A stretch of DNA of 64,000 nucleotides from Lamellibrachia satsuma (lineage: Eukaryota; Annelida; Polychaeta; Sabellida; Siboglinidae). The notes beneath the pieces are model-generated. The model saw nothing but the letters and a program-made list of their open reading frames with translations. It ran no database searches and was not told where the DNA came from. Location of the stretch: positions 5,812,001-5,876,000 of the forward strand of contig BSQZ01000001.1 in assembly GCA_033239005.1 (NCBI GenBank). Reading direction: 5' to 3'. How positions within the stretch are numbered: position 1 is the first letter of the stretch; the number at the start of each line of letters is the position of its first letter. A program made the translations under genes and the position numbers. Shown piece by piece: positions 23,086 to 36,107 of the stretch.

Positions 23086-23766
23086 TGTTAACGTTCCGAC
23101 CAAATGAAAGAGAGGGTAGTAAACGAATCCTTTATGTAGATATGATACGCTGATCGTTGTGACAAATGGCACTTATTGTGCGTCAACCATGCTACTAACA
23201 TGTTCAGTTGTCGCTGGTCTAAAGTCCTGGGAAACGTGGGTGGCTCAACTAACCCAGTGGCTCAACTAACACTGCCCCTTGCTTTAAAAATAGATTTGTG
23301 TTTCCACATGAATTTAAACCTAGCTGCGCCCCAGATAGTCATGCTAGCTATATTGTCATCCTTATTATGCACTCATTGTAACAGCACTGACAGGTACAAG
23401 GTAATAACCCCTGATTTCCTTACATATATCATGGTTTGCTTAATATTAAAAGTGGTGACTTTGCACTTCTGATGAGAATAGTGTGCTATCATGTAGAGAT
23501 AATGTATTATGGCATTCATACCCAATTAACTCATTTAATGGTTATTATTATATGTAGCACAACACCCAGAAACAGCTTTCATATAACATTAAAACAGTGT
23601 CTGAAAGCATAAGTATATTTAATTTTATTTACATTTAAAGCTGCATAACGGAAGTGACTGTTGTGGTTGCCAAAACCCATTACAAACTTGGAACAGATGT
23701 TGTTCACGGTGTATCTACAGGGGAAATGTATATGTTAGACAACACAAGAACATGAACATGAATACA
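23086..23766. other. Non-coding stretch with paired GGCTCAACTAAC motifs
   Basis: TGGCTCAACTAAC occurs at 23241..23253 and again at 23258..23270, the terminal motif of the repeat family at 13754 and 63335. Nothing else recognised. Confidence 0.4.
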
Positions 23767-25605
23767 TCATACTCTGTCGATTTGTGGATATCTCGATTCT
23801 GTAGGAGTCAGTGGTCGACTTGCAAAGTATAGTGGTGTGACTTCCTTCGATATAGCATTCTCTTGGGTCAGAACTGCCCCTAGACCGATAGGGCTAGCGT
23901 CTACGAAGATCGTTGTCGGTTTATCAGAGTCAAAGTACGCCAGCGTCGTTTTGGTAGACAGCGCTGCTTTGAGTCTTTCAAACGATTGTTGTTCAACTTT
24001 ACCCCATTCCCAGGGTACTCCATCGCACGTGAGCTTTCTCAATGGACGCGTGATTGTGGCAAAGTCCTTGATGAATCGTGAGCAAAATGCAGCAGAGCTG
24101 AGTAAGCTTCGAACTTCACTCACATTGTTTGGAGCGTTTACACTTCTCAGTGCCTCGACTTTCTTGGGATCTGATGACACTCCTTCACCACTGAAGACAT
24201 GCCCAAAGAATAGCATACTCGGGACACGGATCAAGCATTTCGGAACGTTCACCGTCAGCTGGTTTTCTTTCAACCGCTGTAAGACTTTGATCAGTCTGTC
24301 ATCATGTTGCGCCTCATCTATGCCGCAGATGTAGATATCATCACTGATGTTACGAACGCCTGGAATTCCTCTGATTGCATCACCAACCTTTCTCTGGAAT
24401 ATCTCGGCTGCGCATGACAAACCAAAGTTCAGCCGTTTGTAACGATATAGAAAGACATGAGTTGAGAATGTGGTCAGATGTCTCGAATCGGGATGGAGCG
24501 GAAGCTGATGATAACCCTGGTTAAGGACAATCTTGCTGAAGACCTTACATTCATTCAGGTCAGCGATGATGTCATCAGTCGTCGGTATGATGTGACGCTC
24601 GCGAATTATCGCTTTATTCAGAGATCTCATGTCAACACATATGCGGATTTCGTTGGCATTATGCGGTTTAGGAACGACCACGACTGGTGAGACCCATGGG
24701 GTCGGACCTTCTGCCCGCTCGATGATGTCATCTTTCTGGAGTTGGTCCAGCTTCTCCTCAACTTGTTTCCTGACATGAAACGGTATGCGTCGGTGTGGTT
24801 GGGCAACTGGTTTTATGGATTCGTCGATGTGAATCTAGTGACTGCTCTGGCTCTTTGATTCGGACGTCGATAGCTTTTCTTTTGAGCCGGTGTTTCATTG
24901 GAGACTGCTCTGCTTCTGCACATTTTTGCAAAGTGGTTGAGCTTGTCACAGGTCAAACAACGTCTTCCTTTCGCTGGACACTGTCCTTTGTGCGGGTACG
25001 ATCCACCACACAAACCACATTGGGAGCTACGTTTAGCTTCAGATACCGGTTTTGGGTAATGTGATTTGGTGTGAACGCGGTATTGAACAGCATTTGATTG
25101 CTCTTTTTCGATTTGGATTGTCTGTTCTTCTGCAGCCTCCATTGCTCGTGCATTCTTGAGAATCTGATCTAGTGTCAAGCTTTGTTCGATAGCTTTTCGT
25201 CTGAGCCTTGCTGATATGGTTCCTTGAATGAGTTGACGTTTTATCTCAAGATCTGAGTAACTGAATTCACACTTCCGAGCAATTAGCTGCAGCCTGGTGT
25301 AAAATTCTTTTCGAAAGTTGTAGACGTGATAATCTACGCATTTCTGTGGTTCAAAATAGTCAGCGAGAGCTTTGACTGCCGTTTGATATACATTATTGTC
25401 CGATTCAGACGTCTGTATGGTTAGCGTATCGAATATGTCAGACTTCTTCACCGACGTAGTGAAGCAGCATGGCCTTTTTCCGGGTTGCCTCCTCTACTTC
25501 CATCGCAGCGAACAGGTTATTAAGTCGCTTCTGGTACTTGTCGAATCGAGTAGGGACGGTCTCCCTTGGTTGAAGATCAAACTCCGGAAAGGTAGGTAAA
25601 GCCAT
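23767..25605 (-). pseudogene. Ty3/gypsy-like LTR retrotransposon: gag fused to RT/RNase H start, degraded
   Basis: Minus strand. An ATG near 25605 opens a gag start (MALPTFPEFDLQP). It shifts frame near 25450 into a 212-codon gag frame with two zinc knuckles (CGLCGGSYPHKGQC and CLTCDKLNHFAKMC). The aspartic protease that should follow is missing: near 24815 the sequence goes straight into the RT N-terminus. The 304-codon frame 24681..23767 has RT blocks (IRICVDMRSLNKAI, LNFGLSCAAEIFQRKV), the catalytic box altered to ISDD, and the start of RNase H (TIFVDASPIGLGAVLTQ), cut at about 23767. No LTRs were seen. It is a dead, internally deleted copy. Confidence 0.8.
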
Positions 25606-26786
25606 CGTAAGTACGCAACAGTTCTTTATTATCGCTCACTGCACCATTTCGCACAGTAACAACCACATTTGCTTTCTTCACCAACAATGCAACATTGAAT
25701 GTCTATGGATCTGATTGTTCTGGATGATCCCATCCTCGTCGCCATTGTGATGCCTTGTGGTGAATAGATATTGGTGATCGTCAATAAAGAGTACATATAA
25801 CGAACCTGTATTCATTGGCATTACATTGTGTTCTCCCGCATCCACTCTCCGTCTCGCTTCCCGGGTTACACCGGTATGTATCAAAATAAGATAATTACTA
25901 ATATGACATTAGGACATTACACAGGAGAAAATGCCAAATGGGCCTACTTAAACCTACTTAGCATTGCTTTGACAATTCTCAAGTACATTACACGAACAAT
26001 GTCAATGAACCAGTATCAACGTGTTGTTTGTTTTGCGCTGTCACCGACATCAATTGCTGTCGCTGGCTTCGCTTCGACGGTTTGTAAATTGCAATCGAGA
26101 TTCACAAATACGCCTTGCGTAAGAATCAAATCAACAGTTTTAAATGCATTTAGCATGCAATACCAACATAACACTTGGGTGAAATGACATGCTTCCATTA
26201 CATCGTAAATTTAATCGTTTTTGCGATGCGAAACGAACATAACAAATTCCTAACCCAAGGCTCTACCGGTGCACAAAAATATGAATTCGTCATCCGCATA
26301 TGAAACGATGAATCGATGTTAAGTGTGTGCGTAATAAATTTATGCTTCGGTCGAGATCGGTTGAAAGACGAAGTGAAAAAATTATTAATTCTACCTATTG
26401 TCGTTTTCTCTGCCTTATCAGATTACATACTACGTTTGTCAAAGCATATACCTTTTCGGCTGCTCAGATAAAGGTTACTATTTTCGATTCGTAGGCATAT
26501 TGGTCCAGTACATCATCATCGTAATAGATCTATTCCATAACGGTATACGTACATGTGTTTTATTCAGTTAAAGAATCAACAGGGTGTGACTTTGAAAAAA
26601 ATATTACACGTTGATGCTAGTATAAGTTTAATAAGTTCCATAAACTGCATGTTGGCGTATAAGACAGTGCTGCAAGCACACAGGGTTTCGACAGCGTTCA
26701 TGGACTTGGTGCAGCGGGCGGCGATAGCTGTTGTTTAGTGGCTCCCTGGTGGCAGATATGGGAACACCTAACGCGCCTCGCGTACA
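25606..26786. other. Unassigned region
   Basis: A 119-codon + frame at 25828..26187 is open but looks unlike any family I know and has no supporting splice or repeat context. Nothing else recognised. Confidence 0.3.
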
Positions 26787-27240
26787 GGGGTAAGACCACA
26801 GTTGACCTTCCTGTTTATTGTTTCACACGAATGTAGGGCGTATTAAATTGCGATATGTGAATTTAAAGAATTCATACGATGTGACATAAGTGCAATTGAG
26901 CAGGCATATTCACAGGTTTGTTTGTAGAAGCTATTGGCTGTGAAATGGTGCATTTTTTTGAGAGTTTAAAAGGCGGAGGGATTTATGGGAATTTTTCTGC
27001 TAGGGGCCACGTGGGCGCATAAATACAAGGCTATTTTTGTCAAAATTGATGGGCATCGCACGTCGGGGCGTTTTAAAAGAGCTGGAGGTATGTGATTTTG
27101 ATAAAACTTGGTCAGCATGTCAATGAGATGATGGCAGTTGCTGTGAAAACGTTTCAGAATTTTTAGTGGTCACGTTTTCTTATAATCTAACAAAACGTTA
27201 ACATGGCCACCAATGCAATTTTCAACTGTGGTCTGACTCC
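26787..27240 (+). repeat. X repeat, left copy (MITE-like, inverted ends)
   Basis: 454 bp, nearly identical to 30505..30958. The terminal inverted repeats of 19 bp differ by two mismatches. No coding capacity seen. Confidence 0.8.
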
Positions 27241-28870
27241 AAATAGACGGAAGTCGGGGTCACAAACACGGTTATAAAATATTGATGTGCTTATGTTTTG
27301 GTCGTTGTTATTAGCTTAATTGTGGATATTACACGTAATTTGGATGAAATTATTAGTTTGTTATAACAAATTTCTTATAATTTTTATAATTTGCAATTAT
27401 GATAATATAATTAGGGCTCATATTTTGGAAAATAAATAAATAAATAAAAACGGTAGCTAACCTGTCCCATTTTGTGTGTGTTTGACTTAGACAATTGTCG
27501 GTGTCAGACTAGATAATATTATATTATTATATATATGTTATAGATTCCATCTAGTGAACAAGATCATTACTGGTTAAACGCCGCTACTATTTAAACTGTT
27601 TAACAGTCTCCCTTAGGAGGTGTCTTATAACCGATCTACTAAATATAAAACATGTCAAATAAATGTACATTTTAGTTTTGTACTATAACGTTTGATGTGC
27701 ACGAGCTGATATATTGCGCAAGTTGATGTTTAATATGATATTTCATTGCTAATAAATATAATTTTTTAATTTTTCATATGCTAAAATAGCATTATAGAAA
27801 TTGTGGTAAGCTAAAAGTGTACAATAAGCAATTTTTAATATCAACAAAAACTGTTGCCTTTCCAAAATGTCTATTCACCACATATCAATACCAATTTCAT
27901 GTTGTGTGCAGTACTTTGCAACCCTAACCGTAGCTAACCCCATCTTTAGCTAACCACATGAATGGTTAACCCCATCTCTAGCTAACCCCATCCCTAGCTA
28001 ACCTTAACTCTGAAGTGGTTAACATAAGATATAATCATTCCCATAGGCACAGGTTGATAGGAGAAGTGAACAGTTTGCTTGGAAAAGGCAGACAGCAGTA
28101 GCAATCACGAACATCATGATACAGATCGGATGCCAAAATGGAAAGTTTGCAAAAATTAGGGGGTATGACATAAGTATGTGACGGAACAGGTAACCATTTT
28201 GGACTAGAGCGATCATTGGTGGTATTTGTCTTGTGGCTCAGTGCATTAGCAACATTGTGTAACAAATTTGGACAGAATAGTTGTATTTTGGTTGTGTCAC
28301 ACCCACTGGAAGCACTGCGTAGATCAGCATTTTCAAATCTGGCCGCGACTGGCATCTGGTCATGTGATACCCTTTTATGGTGGCGTATCGAAATCAAGCC
28401 GTTCGCCTTGTATCTTATCAACTAGAAGTACGAAAGTAGTCACATAAACAATACAATTGGACAAACCTGAATCATTGGAATTTACCCTAAATCCTGTTAA
28501 ATGTCAAAAATGTCAAATTTTCTTACAAAGTTATGCCACGTTTGGTTTAAAATCAAGCAATTATTTGAATACTAATTTAAAAATAAACTCATTAGTATAT
28601 TCAAAGGGACAGTAAGCAGGCTTCATTGGTTCGCAGTGCTATGTAAATCTAGTGTACTTGATCTATGATTTATCAAGTGTCAAAATCGACCTATAATTAA
28701 ATTATGTTACTGGTTTTCAGTTAATAATACGGACAAAGCATTGTTTAGACTTGGCTGTCAAACAAATAATAATGACTTGACAAGTAGGAGTGTTCCATAA
28801 TGTGTCTACATATACACTGTGCCGCAACTTGATATAAAATTTGACGCTTTCTGAAACAAAAAAATTCCCT
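27241..28870 (+). repeat. Y repeat, copy 1
   Basis: 1630 bp. It contains a degenerate AGCTAACCCCATC array at about 27920..28020 and a minus-strand open frame of 128 codons (28421..28035) that I do not recognise. One G more than copy 2 in the G run near 28160 changes the frame's end, which argues against selection on it. Confidence 0.8.
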
Positions 28871-30500
28871 AAATAGACGGAAGTCGGGGTCACAAACACG
28901 GTTATAAAATGTTGATATGCTTATATTTTGGTCGTTGTTATTAGCTTAATTGTGTATATTACACATAATTTGGATGAAATTATTAGTTTGTTATAACAAA
29001 TTTCTTATAATTTTTATAATTTGCAATTATGATAATATAATTAGGGCTCATATTTTGGAAAATAAATAAATAAATAAAAACGGTTGCTAACCTGTCCCAT
29101 GTTGTGTGTGTTTGACTTAGACAATTGTCGGTGTCAGACTGGATAATATTATATTATTATATATATGTTATAGATTCAATCTAGTGAACAAGATCATTAC
29201 TGGTTAAGCGCCGCTACTATTTAAACTGATTAACAGTCTCCCTTAGGAGGTGTCTTATAACCGATCTACTAAATATAAAACATGTCAAATAAATGTACAT
29301 TTTAGTATTGTACTATAACGTTTGATGTGCACGAGCTGATATATTGCGCAAGTTGATGTTTAATATGATATTTCATTGCTAATAAATACAAATTTTTTTA
29401 TTTTTCATATGCTAAAATAGCATTATAGAACTTGTGGTAAGCTAAAAGTGTACAATAAGCAATTTTTAATATCAACAAAAACTGTGGCCTTTCCAAAATG
29501 TCTATTCACCACATATCAATACCAATTTCATGTTGTGTGCAGTACTTTGCAACCCTAACCGTAGCTAACCCCATCTTTAGCTAACCACATGAATGGTTAA
29601 CCCCATCTCTAGCTAACCCCATCCCTAGCTAACCTTAACTCTGAAGTGGTTAACATAAGATATAATCATTCCCATAGGCACAGGTTGATAGGAGAAGTGA
29701 ACAGTTTGCTTGGAAAAGGCAGACAGCAGTAGCAATCACGAACATCATGATACAGATCGGATGCCAAAATGGAAAGTTTGCAAAAATTAGGGGTATGACA
29801 TAAGTATGTGACGGAACAGGTAACCATTTTGGACTAGAGCGATCATTGGTGGTATTTGTCTTGTGGCTCAGTGCATTAGCAACATTGTGTAACAAATTTG
29901 GACAGAATAGTTGTATTTTGGTTGTGTCACACCCACTGGAAGCACTGCGTAGATCAGCATTTTCAAATCTGGCCGCGACTGGCATCTGGTCATGTGATAC
30001 CCTTTTATGGTGGCGTATCGAAATCAAGCCGTTCGCCTTGTATCTTATCAACTAGAAGTATGAAAGCAGTCACATAAACAATAAAATTGGACAAACCTGA
30101 ATCATTGGAATTTACCCTAAATCCTGTTAAATGTGAAAAATGTCAAATTTTCTTACAAAGTTATGCCACGTTTGGTTTAAAATCAAGCAATTATATGAAT
30201 ACTAATTTAAAAATAAACTCATTAGTATATTCAAAGGGACAGTAAGCAGGCTTCATTGGTTCGCAGTGCTATGTAAATCTAGTGTACATGATCTATGATT
30301 TATCAAGTGTCAAAATCGACCTATAATTAAATTATGTGACTGGTTTTCAGCTAATAATACGGACAAAGAATTGTTTAGACTTGGCTGTCAAACAAATAAT
30401 AATGACTTGACAAGTAGGAGTGTTCCATAATGTGTCTACATATACACTGTGCCGCAACTTGACATAAAATTTGACACTTTCTGAAACAAAAAAATTCCCT
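28871..30500 (+). repeat. Y repeat, copy 2
   Basis: 1630 bp in direct tandem with copy 1, with scattered single-base differences and one-base indels that cancel out. The corresponding minus-strand frame (30051..29650) is 133 codons. The four bases ATTT (30501..30504) separate it from the right X copy. Confidence 0.8.
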
Positions 30501-30504
30501 ATTT

Positions 30505-30958
30505 GGGGTAAGACCACAGTTGACCTTCCTGTTTATTGTTTCACACGAATGTAGGGCGTATTAAATTGCGATATGTGAATTTAAAGAATTCATACGATGT
30601 GACATAAGTGCAATTGAGCAGGCATATTCACAGGTTTGTTTGTAGAAGCTATTGGCTGTGAAATGGTGCATTTTTTTGAGAGTTTAAAAGGCGGAGGGAT
30701 TTATGGGAATTTTTCTGCTAGGGGCCACGTGGGCGCATGAATACAAGGCTATTTTTGTCAAAATTGATGGGCATCGCACGTCGGGGCGTTTTAAAAGAGC
30801 TGGAGGTATGTGATTTTGATAAAACTTGGTCAGCATGTCAATGAGATGATGGCAGTTGCTGTGAAAACGTTTCAGAATTTTTAGTGGTCACGTTTTCTTA
30901 TAATCTAACAAAACGTTAACATGGCCACCAATGCAATTTTCAACTGTGGTCTGACTCC
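30505..30958 (+). repeat. X repeat, right copy
   Basis: 454 bp, same orientation as the left copy, bounded on its right by TACAG, as the left copy is on its left. Confidence 0.8.
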
Positions 30959-31009
30959 TACAGCGCGGTCCGAAGTCATGGACCCCGACCACCGCGTTAT
31001 AACGAGGCT

Positions 31010-34000
31010 CGACTGTAGTTTTAACTTTGAGAATAGAGGATCAGTGTATGCGATGTAATGAGAAATTCTGCTTATCCTAATAGCTTTCTTCTGTAGTATT
31101 CTTAGTTTGTGTAAGTTTGCACAATACGAATTTCCCATAATAGAGTGCAATATTGTAAATGTGATAAGATCAATGAACAATAAATAGTTCTCATTATTCA
31201 CATAGGAGGGAATATTTTAATTTGTTAAGCATTCCCACATTCCGTTCTATTTTTGCTGATAGGTTGTAAATATGTGTTGTCCAGCTTAAGTGCTCATGTA
31301 TGAATATTCCTAGGAATTTGGTGAATTTGACATGCTTTATTTTGTTTCCATCTACTTATATTAAGGCAACATTGATATTGTATGTTTTCCCTTTTTGGAC
31401 TTGTTGGTGTTTACGGAGAGTTTATTGGTATGGAACCTTGTTGATATTTTTTGTATTTCTATATTTACCTCTTCGGTGAGAGTGTTGAAGCATGTATGAG
31501 CACGAAAGAGACTTGTGTCATTTGCAAACCGTATAGGATTTAGGATATCTGATATATTTTCAATATAATTTATATATAAAATAAAGAGTAATGGGCCTAA
31601 TATAGATCCTTGTGGAACTCTACATGTAATTGTCATATATTTTGAGTCTGCTTTGTTATACGATACATTCTGTCTTCTGTTATTAAGATAGCTTTTAAAC
31701 CAGTTGCAGGCAGTACCTCTTATACCGTAGCTTTGAAGTTTATTTATTAAAATGTTATGATCTATTGTATCGAAAGCCTTGGAAAGATCAAGAAAAACAC
31801 ATATATTCTATTTTTATGGTCAATGTCACTTGATATTTTATCAACCAAATCAATTAGTGCCATATAGGTAGAATAGTTTTTCCTAAATCCATATTGGTTT
31901 TTGATATTATGTTGTGTTCTGTTAAAATTTTTTAAAGCCTATTGTGCATTAGGCGTTCCAGTATTTCTGAGAGGAATGTGAGGATAGAAATTGGTCTATA
32001 ATTTGATGATAGTTCAGGGTTTTCACTTTTATACAAGGGGATAAACTTTGCTATTTTTAGTTTGCTGAGCACAATGCCAGTCAGAAGCGAATTATTGAAA
32101 ATATGGATAAGTCGATTTGCAATTTGTGGTAAAACTTGTTTTATTATGTATGGATCAACATTGTCGAAACCACTTGATTTCTTTGAATTTGTTTTTATAA
32201 TATGTTAATTATTTCCTCGCGATATGTAGGTGTACAGAAAAACTTGATGCATTTAAAAAATAAATTGTGTTGGGTCATTTCCTGTTTGTGTTAAGTTCAC
32301 ATTAAGGCGATGACATATGTTGGTAAAATAATTACTGAAATAGTCCACTATTTCCCTTTTGTCTTTACAGTGGGTACCGTTTAATGAAACAAATTTATAA
32401 TTTATTACAAATTTATTGTCTTTGGACTTTAAAACTTCATTTATGGTGCTCCATATTTTCCTGTATTTGTTTTAATATAAATCAAATTTATCTTTAAAAT
32501 ATGTTTTCTTTGACTGTCTGATTACATGAGTCAGTTTGTTTTTTTGATCTTTTTTTAGATAACCTCACTTTCGGTAGTAAGGTTGCACTTAAAATTTTGA
32601 ACAGGTGATTTTTTTGCATACAGGATATTAATATGCCTTTCATTAGCTTTTGTAGGTTTTTACCTTACATTTTTTCCATGGTAAGCATTCATTCATTTGT
32701 GTGTTTTGTATTTCCAGAAAGGTATCATATGAATTGCAAGGATTTGGATCCTTGTACACCTCCTCCCAGTTTGAAATGTGTAATTGTGTTTTTAATGTGT
32801 TTATGTTTGCTGAGCTAGCCATGCGTTTGTAAAAAAATTGTACTTATTTTTGTCTTTTTACCCCTAATTCAGAAAATGTAAATTTCGGGAAGTGATATGT
32901 TATGTCATTATATAGGATACAAGATTTTATTGAATATTCATGAATGTTGGTTATAATATTGTCTATGAGTGTAGCTGTCTGTTGTGTGACCCTTGATGGT
33001 TTGCTAATTGTTGGATAGAATGCATAGGCAAACATAGTGTGGATAAAGTATGTTGTTTGGTGGTTTGTGTCAGTCTTAAGAAAGTCGATGTTAAAATCTG
33101 CCATTACTATGCATTCCTTTCTTTCATTTGAAATTCTTCCTAGTAAATCATTAAATTGTATGTTAGATGTATTTATACCTGTGTCATGTGGTTTATAGAT
33201 AAAACCAACAACAATTTTTTTTTCAATTTCGAATTCTACAAATAATGATTCATATATACAATTCTCAGAGTTTGTATTTAGGTCATTTCTTTCCTTAAAC
33301 TTTCACCTGTTAGCAATATACACACCAACACTCCCTCCTCTTTTTCCCATTCTTGTTTTTTACAGAAATGTGTAATCTGTCAAATTGTAACTATCAACAC
33401 TCTCCCCTGGCTTTTTCCAAGTTTCGGTTATACCTATACAATCGAAGTTTACATTTAGTGATTTTAGGCTATATTCAAGTGTGTCAAAATGTCTTAATAA
33501 ACTTCTACAATTTACTATCAATGCAGATAACATACTGTTGTAGAGTTCAGAGTCGGTGTGATAATTACACTCTCTTAAACAGTCTTGTACATTAGCTAGA
33601 TAGTTTTTTTACATCCCCCATCAGTGTATTCTATTATACCGTCTATGTTAAAACATAGATCTTTTTGGTAGCCATGTCTAAGTCTAATTTCTCACACATG
33701 TACTGTTGTCTATGTACGGTTCCACATGGGATTTTCCATTCACTGTCGACACAGTTCACTCACGTAGATTATCAAGATATCTCTCGTGCATGATAGTTTT
33801 TTTGTCTGCCACTGGTCAGTAGGGATACAATTCGTCCGTCAATCGTCCATTTCGATTTGACCCCATCGACTGTGCGAGCCTTCTGTAATAGTTCCATTCG
33901 CTGTTTTGTCAAGTTCTCGGCAATCACCAGTCGTGTACCCTTTAGTTTGCGCTTTGCACCGAAGATCGATCGCCTCGCATTGTACAATCTCAGTTTCACG

Positions 34001-34320
34001 ATAATCGGCCGTGCCTTTGTGTTCGAGCTCCCGTTGTTGTGTCTGTGGTCGAGGCGGTGGCTACGGTCGATGCAGTCACTCGTTAGCTGCAGGCCGAGTT
34101 TTCCGTTGCACACCATCATGACTGTCTTGTCGGAGTCTGTCTGCACCTCGGCGAGCAACAGGAGGCAGTTCCGACGGCTGTATTGCTCTTGTGTGTAGCT
34201 GTCATCCCGTAGCTCCTTGTTGGCCTGTTCCAAGTCGACAACACCAAATCTCCAAATCTCGTATCGTGTCGTTCGTGTGGCCATTTTCGACAGCGCACGA
34301 CTCGTAGATGGCCAACTTTT
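31010..34320 (-). pseudogene. Nearly full-length CR1/jockey-like LINE, minus strand, degraded
   Basis: Minus strand, 5' to 3'. 34284..33772 is an ORF1 of 170 codons (RRNCLLLLAEV, IDRSHRLD, RPIIVKLRLYNARRSIF, KLKGTRLVIAENLTKQR), the RNA-binding type seen in jockey-like LINEs. 33600..32844 is the endonuclease, with MADFNIDFLK where the family has GDFN. 32300..31640 is the decayed RT N-terminus. 31636..31361 holds CRVPQGSILGPLLFILYIN and FANDTS in place of FADDT. 31201..31030 is the C-terminal region (LRILQKKAIRISRIS, YTDPLFSKLKL). Stops and frameshifts throughout ORF2 make it inactive. Confidence 0.75.
33772..34284 (-). CDS. LINE ORF1 protein, open frame of 170 codons
   Basis: The only intact frame in this LINE. 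Central R-S-H-R-L-D and R-P-I-I-V-K-L motifs are those of the RRM-like core plus C-terminal domain of non-LTR ORF1 proteins, which coat the element RNA. It begins at an ATG with no upstream in-frame extension of note and ends before the endonuclease part of ORF2. Confidence 0.6.
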   Translation of the reverse strand: MATRTTRYEIWRFGVVDLEQANKELRDDSYTQEQYSRRNCLLLLAEVQTDSDKTVMMVCNGKLGLQLTSDCIDRSHRLDHRHNNGSSNTKARPIIVKLRLYNARRSIFGAKRKLKGTRLVIAENLTKQRMELLQKARTVDGVKSKWTIDGRIVSLLTSGRQKNYHAREIS

Positions 34321-34590
34321 CGAGAAATGTTGGGCTGTCTATGTCTAACAAAACAAATATGTTTAAAACGCTTTTATTTAATAAAAAACGTGTATCTGTT
34401 GTAAAAAGTGAGTGTGTCAGGTTAACGTAGAATGGCTGAGATACAGATCAGATCTCTTGCATCATTCGCATAAAATACATTCCGTAAGTAAATAGAACCA
34501 CCATCGGAAAACATATTAATTAAACCTTCTTCAATACATTTTCCCAGAGAAGAGAGCCACAACTCTATTGGGGGGATGTGGCAGGAAGTG

Positions 34591-36107
34591 CTAGGTGAGA
34601 GGTTGGGTTCACAAATATTTGGGGTTGATTTGACCCATTCGCTGGTTCTGCAGTGGTGCCACACGGTGGACAGGACACAAACCACCTCGAGGAATGACCC
34701 ACTGTCATTGACTTCCTAGTTAGGAATAATTCCGCTCTTGGAAAACAATTCGCCAAGTCCCAGGAACAGAGTGGCATCGCTGAATGCAGTATGACCTATA
34801 GATCATATACTGCTTGGAAGTGTTCTTTGATATGTTATATTTCCATATTCTTCGGCGCACAAGTATCAGGTAAGTAACCAAAGGACAGGGACAACTAGTA
34901 GTGACCCATACGTGCAGCCGGCTTATATAGCCTTGCCATTATTACAGGACGGCGGTGAATGCTGGTACGGGCCAATATGTGTGTACTAACAAATATTGAC
35001 CGTAACATATTTTATGCCTTCAACATATTGGTAACAGTTCTGTGTCTATACACATAACTGTTTTTAAATCGGAATTTCGTATTGTTTCATCTATTCAAAA
35101 CGGTTCGTCACGCATCGGTGGGTTTTGGAGCAGAATAACTTCATTCCCTGTCCACCGTGTGGCGCCATTGTTCAATCACGATCCTCCACTAAGGGCACTT
35201 TCAAAGATCACAAATGGGACCATTTTCATGGTTGAGTAATACATATATTTATTCGCTGCACGCTAACGCATGTAATATGTGAAATTAACAGCTAAATAAA
35301 TATTATTGTAATTCTTCAACATAAATGTATACAAATGCGCCCTCATTACTAGGTGAGAGGTTGGGCTCACAAATATTTGGGGTTTATTTGACCCATTCGC
35401 TGGTTCTGCAGTGGTGCCACACGGTGGACAGGACACAAACCACCTCGAGGAATGACCCACTGTCACTGACTTCCTAGTTAGGAATCATTCCGCTCTTGGA
35501 AAACAATTCGCCAAGTCCCAGGAACAGAGTGGCATCGCTGAATGCAGTATGACCTTTAGATCATATACTGCTTGGAAGTGTTCTTTGATATGTTATATTT
35601 CCATATTCTTCGGCGCACAAGTATCAGGTAAGTAACCAAAGGACAGGGACAACTAGTAGTGACCCATACGTGCAGCCGGCTTATATAGCCTTGCCATTAT
35701 TACAGGACGGCGGTGAATGCTGGTACGGGCCAATATGTGTGTACTAACAAATATTGACCGTAACATATTTTATGCCTTCAACATATTGGTAACAGTTCTG
35801 TGTCTATACACATAACTGTTTTTAAATCGGAATTTCGTGTTGTTTCATCTATTCAAAACGGTTCGTCACGCATCGGTGGGTTTTGGAGCAGAATAACTTC
35901 ATTCCCTGTCCACCGTGTGGCGCCATTGTTCAACCACGATCCTTCACTAAGGGCACTTTCAAAGATCACAAAGGGGACCATTTTCATGGTTGAGTAATAC
36001 ATATATTTATTCGCTGCACGCTAACGCATGTAATATGTGAAATGAACAGCTAAATAAATATTATTGTAATTCTTCAACATAAATGTATACAAATGCGTCC
36101 TCATTAC
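34591..36107 (+). repeat. Direct tandem duplication of a 758-bp unit
   Basis: Copies 34591..35349 and 35349..36107 are nearly identical. Each holds a coding-like stretch (for example IPCPPCGAIV, a C-x2-C zinc-binding look) split by about 330 bp that is absent from a related older copy at 58336..58600, so that insert may be an intron or an element. The frames are broken in both copies. Confidence 0.8.

Larger units (their letters stand above)
26787..30958. repeat. Composite repeat X-Y-Y-X bounded by a short target duplication
   Basis: X (454 bp) at 26787..27240 and again at 30505..30958, same orientation, flanks two adjacent 1630-bp copies of Y (27241..28870 and 28871..30500). The block is bounded by TACA (26783..26786 and 30959..30962). 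X has its own inverted ends, GGGGTAAGACCACAGTTGA against GGAGTCAGACCACAGTTGA. The copies differ at only a few positions, so the event is recent. No known transposase is encoded. Confidence 0.75.

Noticed and set aside
27920..28020. Interstitial telomere repeat
   Set aside because: Units resemble CTAACC but are irregular and do not match (TTAGGG)n runs.
28035..30051. Duplicated minus-strand gene in Y1 and Y2 (128 and 133 codons)
   Set aside because: The frame end differs through a one-base G-run change, there is no recognisable domain, and no start or splice context. Not supported as a gene.
26787..30958. LTR retrotransposon (X as LTRs)
   Set aside because: No TG...CA ends, no primer-binding or polypurine site, no gag/pol, and the interior is a tandem duplication.
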